A DNA stretch of 48,631 nucleotides from Candidatus Zixiibacteriota bacterium (GCA_020051695.1 JAGVQM010000025.1:1-48631), one strand, 5' to 3'; shown: positions 7,718 through 17,110, counted from the stretch's first letter. The notes: generated by a model from the letters alone, not told the origin. A program made the numbers and translations.

Positions 7718-8959
7718 CTACCGGCCCTTTTCGAACTCAATTTTTTCGAATTCCTCCCAGTCGATCTCGACTTCGTCGCCGTTATCGGTGGTCACAATGA
7801 TGCCGCTGTTGCTGTCATCGACATCGTTCGAACCCCGGAGCCGGAACTGGTCGCCGCTGAACAACTCCACATCGCTGGAACTGGAATTGCGTTTCTGGAT
7901 TGTCTTGATATACCCCAATTCGATATCGAACTCCATGTCCCGGTACTCGCCGTCGAGCACCTCCCACGAAAAATCTTCGTCGGCGTCCCAGCTGATTTCG
8001 CCGGTATACGTATCGCCGTACTCCGTATGCACCGTCCCGCGCAGCCGCCAGGGCGCGGCGAAATTGTCATAGGCGCGGACGGCGTTCTCCGGCGCGGGTT
8101 TGAAGGTTACCGCTTCGAATTCATCCCAGTTCACCGTCACCCGCCCCCAGTCGGGGATCATAATGATAATTCCCCGGTTTTCATCGTTTACATCGTTGGA
8201 TTCCGAGAGTTTCATCGTCGAGCCGTTGGACAAGGTAATCCGGCTGGCGCGGGAGGAGAGTTTCTCGATTTTGGCAATGCGGTCGAAAGGGATCTTGCGG
8301 CTCTTGCTGCTCTGGTCCCCGTCAAGGATATCGGTCGACCAGATTTCATCAACATCCCATTGGATAAAACCCTCAAATTCCAGCCCCGGTTCGGTCTCCA
8401 CCACGCCATAAAGCCGGGAACCGGCAAATTCGCGCGACGGTTTATAGCTGCCGTCTTCCGGGTGGAAACGGATTTCGTCGATGTCGTCCCAGTCCAATTC
8501 GATGACGCCCTCTTTAGCGTCATCGATGAGCAATTCGCGGATGCCCGACCCCAGGTCGGAGCCGCCGCTGAATGCGTATTTCTGCTCACCTTTCAGGATG
8601 ATGCTGGCCTTGCTGCCGGACCGGGGCACGATTTTATCAATATACCCGAAACGCAATCCACTTTGGGTCGCGTTGCTGCCCCACCCGTCGCCCTCCGAGT
8701 AGACTTCAATGCCGAAAATCGAGACCCTGCTGCGGTTGCTCCGGCTGGGGGTACGCCGCCCCTGATGATTTTTATTGCAGTCCAGATAATCATCCCAGGA
8801 GCCCTCGTTTTTGTCCCAGCGGATCCGACCGGTGAGTTCGTCGCCGTTGTCCGTAATGATTGTCCCGTACAGGAATCCGCTGTCAGCCCATGAGGCGGGT
8901 GTTCCGGCGAAAAGTAGACATGCCGTTAACACAGCAGCGCCCAAGATTATCCGGCCCAT
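7718..8959 (-). CDS. Secreted acidic protein with three tandem ~110-residue repeats
   Basis: A 413-residue exported protein of no named family that I recognise. The ATG at 8959 is chosen over upstream starts because AAGGAGG stands 5 bases before it and the signal peptide (MGRIILGAAVLTACLLFAG..SWA) then begins correctly. The mature part is built of three diverged copies, at about residues 25-150, 167-275 and 300-413. Each opens with a G-x-(I/V)-x-T-x-x-G-D-x-x-x-G-x-I-x-W-D pattern, passes through an 'SNDVDD' type acidic turn, and closes with a (V/I)-x-(V/L)-x-W-(D/E)-x-F/I-x-x-(I/V)-x-F strand. This suggests three beta-rich modules, perhaps barrel-like or calcium-binding. It is transcribed alone, with its own terminator. 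Likely periplasmic or surface-located. Confidence 0.75.
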   Translation of the reverse strand: MGRIILGAAVLTACLLFAGTPASWADSGFLYGTIITDNGDELTGRIRWDKNEGSWDDYLDCNKNHQGRRTPSRSNRSRVSIFGIEVYSEGDGWGSNATQSGLRFGYIDKIVPRSGSKASIILKGEQKYAFSGGSDLGSGIRELLIDDAKEGVIELDWDDIDEIRFHPEDGSYKPSREFAGSRLYGVVETEPGLEFEGFIQWDVDEIWSTDILDGDQSSKSRKIPFDRIAKIEKLSSRASRITLSNGSTMKLSESNDVNDENRGIIIMIPDWGRVTVNWDEFEAVTFKPAPENAVRAYDNFAAPWRLRGTVHTEYGDTYTGEISWDADEDFSWEVLDGEYRDMEFDIELGYIKTIQKRNSSSSDVELFSGDQFRLRGSNDVDDSNSGIIVTTDNGDEVEIDWEEFEKIEFEKGR

Positions 8960-9076
8960 GTTTCCCTCCTTGAAGATCTCCATTCCGCGCACAACATCAA
9001 TAACCCCTTTTGCATACGGGGGACTTCCGCACCGGTTTCGTCTGATTCGAAAAAATCCATGGTTGGCCGGTGACGC

Positions 9077-9547
9077 TCAATTATGATAATCATCGCCGCG
9101 CAGGATGGACAATCCTCGCGCAAGTTGTTCGCAGAGAATTACTAATGCCATTTCGTGCGGGAAGGTCAACGCCGACAGCGACCAGATCAAATCACCCGGG
9201 CGCTTTTGCGAAATATCCAATCCCAGCGGCCCACCGACCAAAAAAGTCACCGGACCGCGCGAATCCTGCCTGATCCGCCCCACCTGCGCGGCCCATTGTT
9301 CAGAATCAAATAACCGGCCGGTACGGTCTAAAAAAACCCGGGTCGATCGTTCAGGAACTGCAGCAATCAGTCGTGCCGTTTCGCCGGCGGGGATTTTCTC
9401 GGCGCTTGCGCTGCCGGCTATCCGCATGGCCGGGACAAAATGGAATTCCGCGCCGCCATATTTTTTGAGGAATTTCTGATAGTGGTCAAGCGCCGCGACG
9501 GCCCAACCAGCCCGGGGTTTGCCGATTGCTGCTATGTGCAGTTTCAT
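9077..9547 (-). CDS. rlmH: Ribosomal RNA large subunit methyltransferase H
   Basis: SPOUT-class (knotted) methyltransferase that methylates N3 of pseudouridine 1915 in 23S rRNA (E. coli numbering) in finished 70S ribosomes. From the ATG at 9547 the protein is 156 residues, the family's usual length; longer upstream starts run into ftsY. The family marks are present: MKLHIAAIGKP at the start, FLDRTGRLFDSEQWA in the middle, the SAM-binding knot FLVGGPLGL, then SALTFPHEMALVILCEQLARG and a final YHN in place of the common YH(K/R). It begins 26 bases after the ftsY stop and is probably the last gene of the dtd-to-rlmH run. Confidence 0.93.
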   Translation of the reverse strand: MKLHIAAIGKPRAGWAVAALDHYQKFLKKYGGAEFHFVPAMRIAGSASAEKIPAGETARLIAAVPERSTRVFLDRTGRLFDSEQWAAQVGRIRQDSRGPVTFLVGGPLGLDISQKRPGDLIWSLSALTFPHEMALVILCEQLARGLSILRGDDYHN

Positions 9548-9572
9548 GATGTCCCTGATGCAGGCAAATGAA

Positions 9573-10481
9573 TTACTGAAACAATGCCGCGACGAATTCT
9601 GCCGGGTCAAAAGTCTCCAGATCGTCCGGTTTTTCCCCAACGCCCACCCACTTGACCGGTACCCCGAAGCGGTGCCTGATGCCCAGGACAATCCCGCCTT
9701 TGGCCGTACCGTCGAGTTTGGTCAGCACCAGTCCCGTCAAGCCGACTGCTGCACCGAAGGTCTCGGCCTGCGCTACGCCGTTTTGCCCGGTGGTGGCATC
9801 CAGGACCAGCAATGTTTCGTGCGGCGCGCCGGGCATGGCCTTCCCCACCGCCCGCGATATTTTTTTCAGCTCTTCCATGAGGTTATGCCGCGTATGCAAC
9901 CGCCCGGCCGTGTCGATCAGGACGACATCCCGGCCGCGCGTGATCGCGGCGCTGACCGCGTCAAATGCCACTGCCGCCGGGTCCGAACCATCGGCGCCGG
10001 TGACAATATCAGCCCCCGAACGTCCGGCCCAGATTTGCAGTTGTTCGCGGGCCGCCGCTCGGAATGTATCGGCGGCGGCAAAAAGCACCTGTTTGCCCTG
10101 GGCCTTGAGTTGTGCGCCGATTTTCCCGATCGAGGTGGTCTTGCCGGTGCCGTTGACCCCGACAAACAGAATGACGTGCGGTTGATGAGCGGTTGTCGCC
10201 GGCGCGTCCCCGGCCAAGACCAGGACCATTTGCTCCTTGAGGATTTCCAATACCTCGGCGGCCTGCATGGTCTTCCGCCGGCTGCATTCTTCACGGAGGC
10301 GCCCGGCCAGCAGCCCGGCGGTTTCCACACCGCAATCGGAGGCGATCAGGACTTCTTCAATTTCCTCGAATAATTCCTCATCAAACTGCGGCCGCCCGGT
10401 GACCGTTTCGGTCAACTGTCCGACCAATCGGCTCCGTGTTTTCTCCAGTCCGATTTTTAATTTTTTGAAAAAACCGCGCAT
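9573..10481 (-). CDS. ftsY: Signal recognition particle receptor
   Basis: GTPase that docks the SRP-ribosome-nascent-chain complex at the membrane translocon. The 302 residues comprise a short basic N-terminal helix (FFKKLKIGLEKTRSRL), the N domain, and the NG GTPase: G1 GVNGTGKT at 108-115, the DTFRAAAREQL segment, G3 DTAGR, G4 TKLDGTAKGG and the closing GVGEKPDDLETF. The acidic A domain of the E. coli protein is absent, as in most bacteria. It follows smc, a gene order that is conserved in many phyla. Its RNA partner is also in this window (SRP RNA at 28974-29243). Confidence 0.97.
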   Translation of the reverse strand: MRGFFKKLKIGLEKTRSRLVGQLTETVTGRPQFDEELFEEIEEVLIASDCGVETAGLLAGRLREECSRRKTMQAAEVLEILKEQMVLVLAGDAPATTAHQPHVILFVGVNGTGKTTSIGKIGAQLKAQGKQVLFAAADTFRAAAREQLQIWAGRSGADIVTGADGSDPAAVAFDAVSAAITRGRDVVLIDTAGRLHTRHNLMEELKKISRAVGKAMPGAPHETLLVLDATTGQNGVAQAETFGAAVGLTGLVLTKLDGTAKGGIVLGIRHRFGVPVKWVGVGEKPDDLETFDPAEFVAALFQ

Positions 10482-10540
10482 GCAATCGCTCCGGGGCCGT
10501 GCGGGAGAACAGTCAGTGCCGCATGACCGTCACCAGTCGA

Positions 10541-13500
10541 TTATGTACCTGCCGCGTCATCCCGTGAGGCGACAATCGGGTTCTCGCGGCGAATAGTGGT
10601 GAACAACGTTTCTTCTTCGGGCTGGTCGGGGTTCAGCCGCACCGAGACCAGACGGGAAACTCCCGGCTGTTCCATGGTCACGCCATACAGGTTATCGGCG
10701 CACTCCATCGTCAGTTTATTGTGGGTGATGATGACAAACTGGGTCTTGGTCTTGAACCGTTCCACCAGGCGCAAAAAGCGGCCGGTGTTGGAATCGTCCA
10801 GCGGCGCATCGACCTCGTCTAGAATGCAAAACGGGCTGGGCTTGACCAGGTATAAGCCAAAGAGCATGCCGATCGCGGTCAGCGCCCGCTCGCCGCCGGA
10901 CAAATGGCGGATGCCCAGGGCTTTCTTCCCCCGGGGCCGGGCATAGATCTCGATGGGTGATTCCAGCGGATTCTCCGGATCGAGCAGCCGGACATCGGCC
11001 TCGCCGCCCTGAAACAAATCGGTGAACACGCTTTGAAAATTGAGCCGCGCCGCCTCGAATGTCGCTAAAAACCGTTCGCCCGCGGTCCGGTTCAGTTCAT
11101 TGATCGTCTTGTTTAATGATGTTTTCGCATTGTGCAAATCATCAATCTGAGTGGTCAAAAATTCCAGACGGGTTTGTTCTTTCTCGAATTCCTCAAGCGC
11201 CAGCAGGTTCACCGGCCCGATGCGTTCCAGTTTGGAACGCAGTTCGGTAATGTCCTCATCGCTGACTGTGGTATCGCCACTCATCTGGCGCGCGGCGGTC
11301 TGTAGTTCCGCCGGGTTTTTCTTGAATTTCTCGTTGGCGCTGTGGGTCAACTGGCCGATTTTTCCCGAGCTTTCCGCACGGCGCATCTCCGATTTGTGGC
11401 GGACGCTTTCCGCCTCATCGCGCTGTCCGCGCCGGTTGCGCACCGTCTTTTCCTGCGCAATGAACGACTCTTTCTGTTCGCCATGATCGCGGAGTGCCTC
11501 GTTGCGCTGTTCATTCAGATAATCTTTCTCGACCAGCAGTTCGGCCCATGACGCTTCGCGCCGGGTAATCGCGGCAGTCAGCCGTTCTTTTTCGGCGCGC
11601 GCCTGCTCCTGTTCACGGCTGCGCGCCTCCCTGGCCAGACCACTCTGTGTCAGCATATCCTCCCGGCGACTGATTTCCTCCTGCAGCCGTTCGACTTTTC
11701 CCGAGAGTTCCACGCCGGTCATCCGTTCTTCGTTCAAGACATTCAACGCTGCGCGATGGGCGGTTTCCTGCAGCGCCAGCCCTTCATCCATCCGGGACAA
11801 CGCGTCGACAAGTTCCTGTCTTGACCCGTCCCATTCCAGCTGTCCGTCTTCTGCTGCGCGCCGCCGGCTCTCGGCCTCGGCCAGCCCGGCCGTGACCCTT
11901 TCCAGCCGCTCGGTCAATTCGGCTGCCCGCCGCCGGAACTCAATACTTTTGGTCTGCGCGCGGCCAAGGGCCAGTTCCACCGCATTCATTTCGGTCGATG
12001 CCTGTTCTTTCCTGGCGCGCAAATCCGTGGACAGGCGTTCCAGTTCGCTGCGCTCTTGCCGCAGTTGTTGGTAGTTGCTCTGAATTTCGGTGATATGGAC
12101 ACGGTCGTCGGCGATCTGCTTTTCCAACTGGGCCAGCAATTCGGTGCGGCCTATCACATTTGCCCCGCCGCGTCCGGAAAAAACCAGGCCGGGGGGAACG
12201 TAGGCCGTTCCGTTCAGGGCCACGACCGCGTACCTACCGGAAAACCGGCAGAATATCTGCCGCGCGTTCTCTGCGGTGTCGGCCAGCATGACCGTAAATA
12301 ACAGGACTTCGGCCATCGGTCTGACCTCAGCGGTAAACCGGCAATGGTCGATCAGCCAGCCGCGGAAGCCCTCATTATCGACCGGCGGACGGTCCCAGGT
12401 CGAAGTCTGCGGAATCGGGAGGGAAGGGTCCCATAGTCCGGCCCGACCGACCTCATGGTTTTGCAAATAGCGCTGGACCTGATCGGCGACTTCGGGTGTT
12501 TCACACCATAGCGCCCCGATAGTCCCCGCCAGCGCGGCCTCCAGCGCGGCGGTCAATTCCGCCGGCGCGGAGATATGCTGCGCCCAGCCATCCACACCAC
12601 CCGCGAAGGAGTCCTTGTCTTTCAAGACCGCCTCGGTGCCCCGGCCCAACCCCTCACCACGGGCCACAATGCCGGCCAGTGTCTCGGCCTGTGCCTGCCA
12701 GCCGGACATTTCCTTTTCGCAGCGGGTCAATTGCTCCGCGATGGCCGCAGTCTTTTTCTCGTTTGATTGGTATTCCTCTCCCGCGGCAGCCAACTCGGCG
12801 CTGACCAGTCTCAGGAGTTCGGCCAACGAGGCCTTCTGCCCTTCGTGCCCGGTGAGTTCCTGCTCCAGCTCACTACGTTCGCGGTCGCACTCCGCCAGCC
12901 TCGCCGTCAATTCAGCTTTTTCCCGGCTTTGAGTTTCGGCCTGTTCGATACGATACGCCAGGTCGGCGCGGTGCTGGCCATACTTGCGTTCGCCGTCCCG
13001 GATCCGCCTGGCCAGGTCTTCGCGCCCGGCCCGGAACTGGTTTAACTCCCGGTCCTGGTCAAGAAACTGCGCTTCGACCTCCCGCAGCTTCTCCTGGTGT
13101 CCCGCCCGGGCCAGGGCGAGTTTTTCTGCTTGCGCGCGGAGTTCGACGATTTCGGCGCTCCAGCGGGAGTGATTGCTCATGTGTTCGGCGATTTCCCCGG
13201 CCAGCCGCTCGATAGTCTGTTCCAGGTTGTCCCGCCGTTCACGGTCGCGGACCAGTTCAGTTTCCGCCTCATGCGCTGAGGCCACCGCGGTATTGAGCGC
13301 CTCGGAGAGTTCGGCAGAGCGGGCTTCTGCAGCGTTCAGTTTCAGCCGCGATTCTTCCAATTCGGTTTCGGCCCGCGTCAGATCGGTTTGGTGCCGGTCC
13401 AGCGCCAGTTGGGCGCGGTTGTATTCGGCCTCGATTGCCGCCAGGTCCTGCTCGCAACGGCGGTATTCGCCGAGGAGTTGTTGCCATTCGATCCCGGCCA

Positions 13501-14164
13501 GTTGGTCAAAGATTTTTTGATAGCGTTTGGCACGAAAAACCTGGACCCGCAATTCCTTGACCCGCGTTTCGACTTCGTTACGGATATCGCCGACACGTGT
13601 CAGGTCGTTATCGGTGGCGCTCAGTTTATTCAACGCCTCTTTTTTGCGTGCCTTATATTTGGAGATCCCGGCGGCTTCCTCGAACAGAAACCGGCGGTCT
13701 TCCGGGTTATCCGACAACAGGGAATCGATCATCCCCTGGCCGATGACCGAATACGAGTGCGACCCGAATCCGGTATCGGCCAACAGGTCATAGACATCTT
13801 TCAGCCGGCAGGGGGTTTTATTGATCAGGTATTCGCTTTCCCCCGAACGAAACAACCGCCGGGACACCGCCACTTCGCTGTAGGGCACAGCCAGCCGTCC
13901 GGAGTGGTTGTCGATCACCATGGTCACTTCCGCCATGTTCAGCGGGGGACGTTGGCGTGTACCGGAGAAAATAACCTCTTCCATGCGGCCGCCGCGCAAC
14001 AGCCGGGGGCGTTGTTCGCCCAGGACCCAGCGGATGGAATCGAGAATATTGGTCTTGCCGCAGCCATTCGGGCCGACCACCGAGGTCACGCCCTGATCGA
14101 AAAGCACTGTGGTCGGGTCGGGAAACGATTTGAATCCGGAAATGTCAATGCGTTTGAGGTACAC
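10541..14164 (-). CDS. smc: Chromosome partition protein SMC
   Basis: Full-length condensin ATPase of 1207 residues. Walker A is GPNGCGKTNI at 31-40. A long coiled coil runs from about 170 to 510, then the hinge (about 515-670), the returning coil, the ABC signature LSGGERAL, and Walker B FCILDEVDAPLDD. With ScpA/ScpB, which are not in the window, it folds and separates sister chromosomes. The ATG at 14164 gives the normal N-terminus (MYLKRIDISGFKSF). It overlaps the end of the upstream GT9-like gene by 20 bases and precedes ftsY, so it belongs to the minus-strand housekeeping operon. Confidence 0.97.
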   Translation of the reverse strand: MYLKRIDISGFKSFPDPTTVLFDQGVTSVVGPNGCGKTNILDSIRWVLGEQRPRLLRGGRMEEVIFSGTRQRPPLNMAEVTMVIDNHSGRLAVPYSEVAVSRRLFRSGESEYLINKTPCRLKDVYDLLADTGFGSHSYSVIGQGMIDSLLSDNPEDRRFLFEEAAGISKYKARKKEALNKLSATDNDLTRVGDIRNEVETRVKELRVQVFRAKRYQKIFDQLAGIEWQQLLGEYRRCEQDLAAIEAEYNRAQLALDRHQTDLTRAETELEESRLKLNAAEARSAELSEALNTAVASAHEAETELVRDRERRDNLEQTIERLAGEIAEHMSNHSRWSAEIVELRAQAEKLALARAGHQEKLREVEAQFLDQDRELNQFRAGREDLARRIRDGERKYGQHRADLAYRIEQAETQSREKAELTARLAECDRERSELEQELTGHEGQKASLAELLRLVSAELAAAGEEYQSNEKKTAAIAEQLTRCEKEMSGWQAQAETLAGIVARGEGLGRGTEAVLKDKDSFAGGVDGWAQHISAPAELTAALEAALAGTIGALWCETPEVADQVQRYLQNHEVGRAGLWDPSLPIPQTSTWDRPPVDNEGFRGWLIDHCRFTAEVRPMAEVLLFTVMLADTAENARQIFCRFSGRYAVVALNGTAYVPPGLVFSGRGGANVIGRTELLAQLEKQIADDRVHITEIQSNYQQLRQERSELERLSTDLRARKEQASTEMNAVELALGRAQTKSIEFRRRAAELTERLERVTAGLAEAESRRRAAEDGQLEWDGSRQELVDALSRMDEGLALQETAHRAALNVLNEERMTGVELSGKVERLQEEISRREDMLTQSGLAREARSREQEQARAEKERLTAAITRREASWAELLVEKDYLNEQRNEALRDHGEQKESFIAQEKTVRNRRGQRDEAESVRHKSEMRRAESSGKIGQLTHSANEKFKKNPAELQTAARQMSGDTTVSDEDITELRSKLERIGPVNLLALEEFEKEQTRLEFLTTQIDDLHNAKTSLNKTINELNRTAGERFLATFEAARLNFQSVFTDLFQGGEADVRLLDPENPLESPIEIYARPRGKKALGIRHLSGGERALTAIGMLFGLYLVKPSPFCILDEVDAPLDDSNTGRFLRLVERFKTKTQFVIITHNKLTMECADNLYGVTMEQPGVSRLVSVRLNPDQPEEETLFTTIRRENPIVASRDDAAGT

Positions 14165-14726
14165 CGGTTCCTCCCGAAGGTCCTACCGCCGGGGGCGGCA
14201 TGGTCATTTTGCGCATCATCTCTATAAAAAGAATAAATTCCGTTTTGGGATCGGGGGCGCGCCGCGCGGGCCGCAGTTCCACCGAGGTAAACGGCGTGCC
14301 CAACCCTCCGGGCAGGCCGATCCGCGCCGGGGTCTGTGATTTAACCAACAACGCCGCACAAAACAAGCTCGGTTCCTTATCCAGCGTAATTACCAGGTCG
14401 AATGACTTGACGAACAGCCGTCGGAGGAGTTTGTGCCGGGGCCACCCCAGCGGCCCGATCTCGCCCACCGCCGGGACGATCACCTCAAACCCATATGGGT
14501 TGTAAAACGTCGCCGCAATGCTGCGCGGCGGATACAGCAGCGTGACCTTGGCCCGCGGAAAGACCCGCGGCACACGCGAAAGAAAATATTCGGCCTGGCG
14601 GAACGGCTCGCGCAACCCTGGCATGATCACCAGCAGCTGCCGGCAGTGCACCAGCGCCCCGGGGAAAGAAAATTCTCCCTGCTGATTGCGCGTCTTGAGC
14701 CACCAGAGCAAAAACCGGCGAATCAT
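14145..14726 (-). CDS. GT9/heptosyltransferase-like protein of half length, function unknown
   Basis: A 193-residue protein. The pattern LLVIMPGL...FRQAEYFLSRVPRVFPRAKVTLLYP, then FDLVITLDKEP and PARIGLPG, recalls the N-terminal Rossmann half of heptosyltransferases (GT9), but the C-terminal ADP-sugar-binding half is missing. It starts on the ATGA overlap with the rodZ stop and its end overlaps the smc start, so it is clearly translated as part of the operon. The C-terminal 15 residues (proline- and glycine-rich) look unstructured. It may be a stand-alone envelope-related subunit or a truncated enzyme; I cannot give a function. Confidence 0.6.
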   Translation of the reverse strand: MIRRFLLWWLKTRNQQGEFSFPGALVHCRQLLVIMPGLREPFRQAEYFLSRVPRVFPRAKVTLLYPPRSIAATFYNPYGFEVIVPAVGEIGPLGWPRHKLLRRLFVKSFDLVITLDKEPSLFCAALLVKSQTPARIGLPGGLGTPFTSVELRPARRAPDPKTEFILFIEMMRKMTMPPPAVGPSGGTGVPQTH

Positions 14727-15604
14727 TGCGGCACCGCCTTCGGCGCCGGTTGATTCAGGCGCGTGGAATCAAGGTACGACTCCAGATTGTGCCTGCCGAC
14801 TTCCCGGGCTTCCACCGGGCCGCCCCATGATCCGAACGGTTTGAGGTATTGCCCGTTCAGCGCGGCCTCCACACCGCCAACGTGCGTCAGGGAAAGCGCG
14901 AATACAGAATCCGCGATCCACGTCGCCGATTCATTGGCCTCGATAAACCCGATGAATACCGTATCATTGTCGGCTTGAATGACCATCCAGGTCGAATCGA
15001 ACGCATGCACATATAATACATGCCGTCCTGCTTCCAATGGATCGGCGGCCGCTGTCTCAGCCGGCGTCTGGCTCGGTCGGCCTGCCGGTTCCGCATCAAT
15101 TTGTGTCTGGTTGAGCGGTGTCGTTGACGATTGCTCGTCATCGGGGCCGAAAAGCCAGACGACCAGCACGAACAGCACAATCATGCTCCCGACTGCCGCT
15201 ATTATATATGTCTTCAATCGACTGCCCAATGGCGTCGGCGGCAGTTGCACCGGGTAACGGGTATCTTTTTTCTCCGGTACTTTGGGCGGCCGTTCCTGGG
15301 TATCATACAGCGCGTATATTTCCTGAACGTCCAGTTTCAGGTATTCCGCATAGGTCCTTAAGAACAGACGCAGGTACTGCGGGGTCGGTAAACTATCGAA
15401 TTCCTCGTCTTCAATTGCCTTAAGGTATTCGACCTTGATTTTGATGTCCCGGGCGATGTCCTTGTGTTTCAGCCCCAGTTCCAGCCGCCGGGCTTTCAAC
15501 ACCGAACCGGCGGATAAGCCGTTTTCCCGCAATGGTACAACCGGTTCCGGCGGCGTGGGCTGCGGTTGGTCCGCTGCGCCGTTTTGTTCAATAAAAAAAG
15601 TCAT
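14723..15604 (-). CDS. rodZ: RodZ-like cytoskeleton anchor (HTH_25, membrane segment, DUF4115)
   Basis: A 293-residue inner-membrane protein that in other bacteria links MreB filaments to the wall-synthesis machine. Residues 30-100 hold the HTH_25 fold (SVLKARRLELGLKHKDIAR, then YLKAIEDEEFDSLP, QYLRLFLRTYAEYL). One membrane helix lies at about 133-152 (YIIAAVGSMIVLFVLVVWLF). A linker leads to the periplasmic DUF4115 beta domain (VHAFDSTWMVIQADNDTVF, WIADSVFALSLTHVGGVEAALNG). The start overlaps the maf stop by four bases (ATGA). RodZ in a run with maf and smc fits cell-shape and division control. The gene symbol follows domain architecture. Confidence 0.85.
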   Translation of the reverse strand: MTFFIEQNGAADQPQPTPPEPVVPLRENGLSAGSVLKARRLELGLKHKDIARDIKIKVEYLKAIEDEEFDSLPTPQYLRLFLRTYAEYLKLDVQEIYALYDTQERPPKVPEKKDTRYPVQLPPTPLGSRLKTYIIAAVGSMIVLFVLVVWLFGPDDEQSSTTPLNQTQIDAEPAGRPSQTPAETAAADPLEAGRHVLYVHAFDSTWMVIQADNDTVFIGFIEANESATWIADSVFALSLTHVGGVEAALNGQYLKPFGSWGGPVEAREVGRHNLESYLDSTRLNQPAPKAVPQ

Positions 15605-16281
15605 GATGTCCTTTTGCCGTTAAGCCGGTCAATCAATTCCGCAGTCCGCCTTACGGGCAGGCCGACCACGTTGTCCAGCGGCCCGTCGATGTCGGCGACC
15701 AGCCGTCCACCCATGCCCTGAATACCGTACGCGCCGGCTTTATCCAGCGGCTCACCCGTCCGGACATACTCGCTGATCGCCCGCGCCCCGACGCGATGAA
15801 ACCGCACCCGGGTCGTCCGCCAGCCATAGGCCATCAGCCAATCAGGTACAGCCACGAGTGTTAACCCCGTATACACCATATGCGTCCTGCCGCTCAAAGC
15901 CGCCAACAACCGGCGGGCGTCCGCTTCATCAGCCGGTTTCCCCAGGATTCGGCGATAATACACAATGGTATCCGCCGCCAGGATCAGCCCCCGCCTTGTT
16001 GTATGCGCCGCGGCCAGCGCCTTGATCCGTGACCACTTGCGCACATGTCCCGCCGGCGAACATCCCGGTTCAATCGTCTCTCCCACTTCGACCGGCCGCA
16101 CAATAAACTCGACAGCGCATTGCTCCAAAACCCGTTGCCTGCGCGGCGAAGCCGAGGCCAATACCAGCTTCCGGCGGCCCAATGCTCGGCGCAGTAAGGC
16201 GGCGTCCTTTTCTGTGACCCAGATCGATCCGATGTTCAATGACGGCATCCCAACTGCTACGAGTAACCACCTGCCGGGCAC
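15601..16281 (-). CDS. maf: Maf-family nucleotide pyrophosphatase
   Basis: House-cleaning pyrophosphatase that hydrolyses dTTP/UTP or modified nucleotides to monophosphates; in some bacteria it affects septum formation. The signature LVLASASPRR starts near residue 39, followed by the family motifs AADTIVY and GKPADEADARRLLAALSGRTHMVYTG, and DKAGAYGIQGMGG close to the end. The start is unsettled: GTG at 16281 or ATG at 16248, neither with a clear ribosome site, and either leaves 28-38 extra residues before the usual N-terminus. The catalytic aspartate (AADT) is present. Eighteen bases separate it from dtd. Confidence 0.9.
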   Translation of the reverse strand: MPGRWLLVAVGMPSLNIGSIWVTEKDAALLRRALGRRKLVLASASPRRQRVLEQCAVEFIVRPVEVGETIEPGCSPAGHVRKWSRIKALAAAHTTRRGLILAADTIVYYRRILGKPADEADARRLLAALSGRTHMVYTGLTLVAVPDWLMAYGWRTTRVRFHRVGARAISEYVRTGEPLDKAGAYGIQGMGGRLVADIDGPLDNVVGLPVRRTAELIDRLNGKRTS

Positions 16282-16299
16282 GGCGGGAAACTGCCCCCT

Positions 16300-16737
16300 T
16301 TAACCCTCCAAAACGAAGGTGACCGGGCCCCAGTTATGGATTTCCACCAACATCCGCGCACCGAAAACCCCGGTAGCCACAGTCAGTCCCATATTCTCAA
16401 AGAGCCGGCAAAACTGCAAGTAAAATCTCTCGGCCGACCGCGGATTCAACGCATTCGTAAACGACGGCCGCCGCCCCTTAGTGGTGTCGCCATAGAGCGT
16501 AAACTGCGAAATAATCAACACTTCGTCTTTTCGGTCGAGCAGGGAGAGGTTCATCTTGCCCTCGTCATCCTCAAAAATCCGCAGTCCGGCGACCTTTTGG
16601 GCCATCGGCTCCAACTGGTTTTCCGTGTCGCCTTCCCGAAAACCGACCAGCAGCACCAGTCCCGCCCCGATGGCCCCAACAGTCCGGCCATCCACTTCGA
16701 CCCGGGCCTTTTTTACCCGCTGCAAAAAGACTTTCAC
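16300..16737 (-). CDS. dtd: D-aminoacyl-tRNA deacylase
   Basis: Removes D-amino acids (and glycine from tRNA-Ala) wrongly attached to tRNA. From the GTG at 16737 the protein is 145 residues, the family length, and begins KVFLQRVKKARVEVDG as expected. The active-site motif appears as ISQFTLYGDTTKGRRPSF (family SQFTLxxxxxKGxRPxF), and the second, usually NxGPVT, as NWGPVTF near the C-terminus, where the residue before GP is tryptophan as in many homologues. A GAAAGG ribosome site lies about 10 bases upstream. It is the first gene after the promoter at 16761-16789. Confidence 0.95.
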   Translation of the reverse strand: MKVFLQRVKKARVEVDGRTVGAIGAGLVLLVGFREGDTENQLEPMAQKVAGLRIFEDDEGKMNLSLLDRKDEVLIISQFTLYGDTTKGRRPSFTNALNPRSAERFYLQFCRLFENMGLTVATGVFGARMLVEIHNWGPVTFVLEG

Positions 16738-17110
16738 AGGCCGTACGCCTTTCGGCCAACATGATAGGGAGATTCGCCCCAATATGCAACAAGAGTTTTT
16801 GTTTCTTGTTGGCATTTTTCGACTTAACGAATTATGGATTTCTTCCTCTGATGAGATTTGCCTTATAAATTTCCATAGGCACTCAATTAGTTATATTACA
16901 ATACATTAGCAATAAATATTCACATGCTCCGATAAGATTACCCCCTCAAGCAACATGGCTCCTGAGACTCAAAAGCCGACTTTCGCCATTCAATCGGTAT
17001 TGGGCAGATGACCGGGCATGGCAAAGCAGGAGAAAATCTACTTTTTACTTGCCAAGGCAACAGCATCCTTTAACTTACAATTAACAGAGCATTCTTGAAA
17101 TACCAGGGAG
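16738..17110. other. AT-rich divergent intergenic region
   Basis: This 373-base stretch separates the minus-strand housekeeping operon from the plus-strand dockerin gene. Apart from the dtd promoter it is conspicuously AT-rich around 16790-16935, with no open frame of coding character. A plus-strand promoter should lie here but no -35/-10 pair is good enough to name. Confidence 0.5.
16761..16789 (-). promoter_or_regulatory. Sigma-70-type promoter for the dtd-maf-rodZ-smc-ftsY-rlmH run
   Basis: On the minus strand: -35 TTGCAT (plus 16784-16789), a 17-base spacer, and -10 TATCAT (plus 16761-16766). The predicted start of transcription, near 16754, leaves a leader of about 17 bases before the dtd GTG. 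Confidence 0.6.

Noticed and set aside
7646-8893. A 415-codon open frame on the plus strand
   Set aside because: It lies opposite the secreted three-repeat protein, which has a signal peptide, ribosome site and terminator. The plus frame has none of these and runs through the terminator stem.
13388-14227. A 279-codon plus-strand frame
   Set aside because: It is antisense to the N-terminal half of smc; no start signal and no domain.
14145-14726. A complete heptosyltransferase
   Set aside because: Only the N-terminal half-fold is suggested; the C-terminal nucleotide-sugar half is absent, so no enzymatic name was given.
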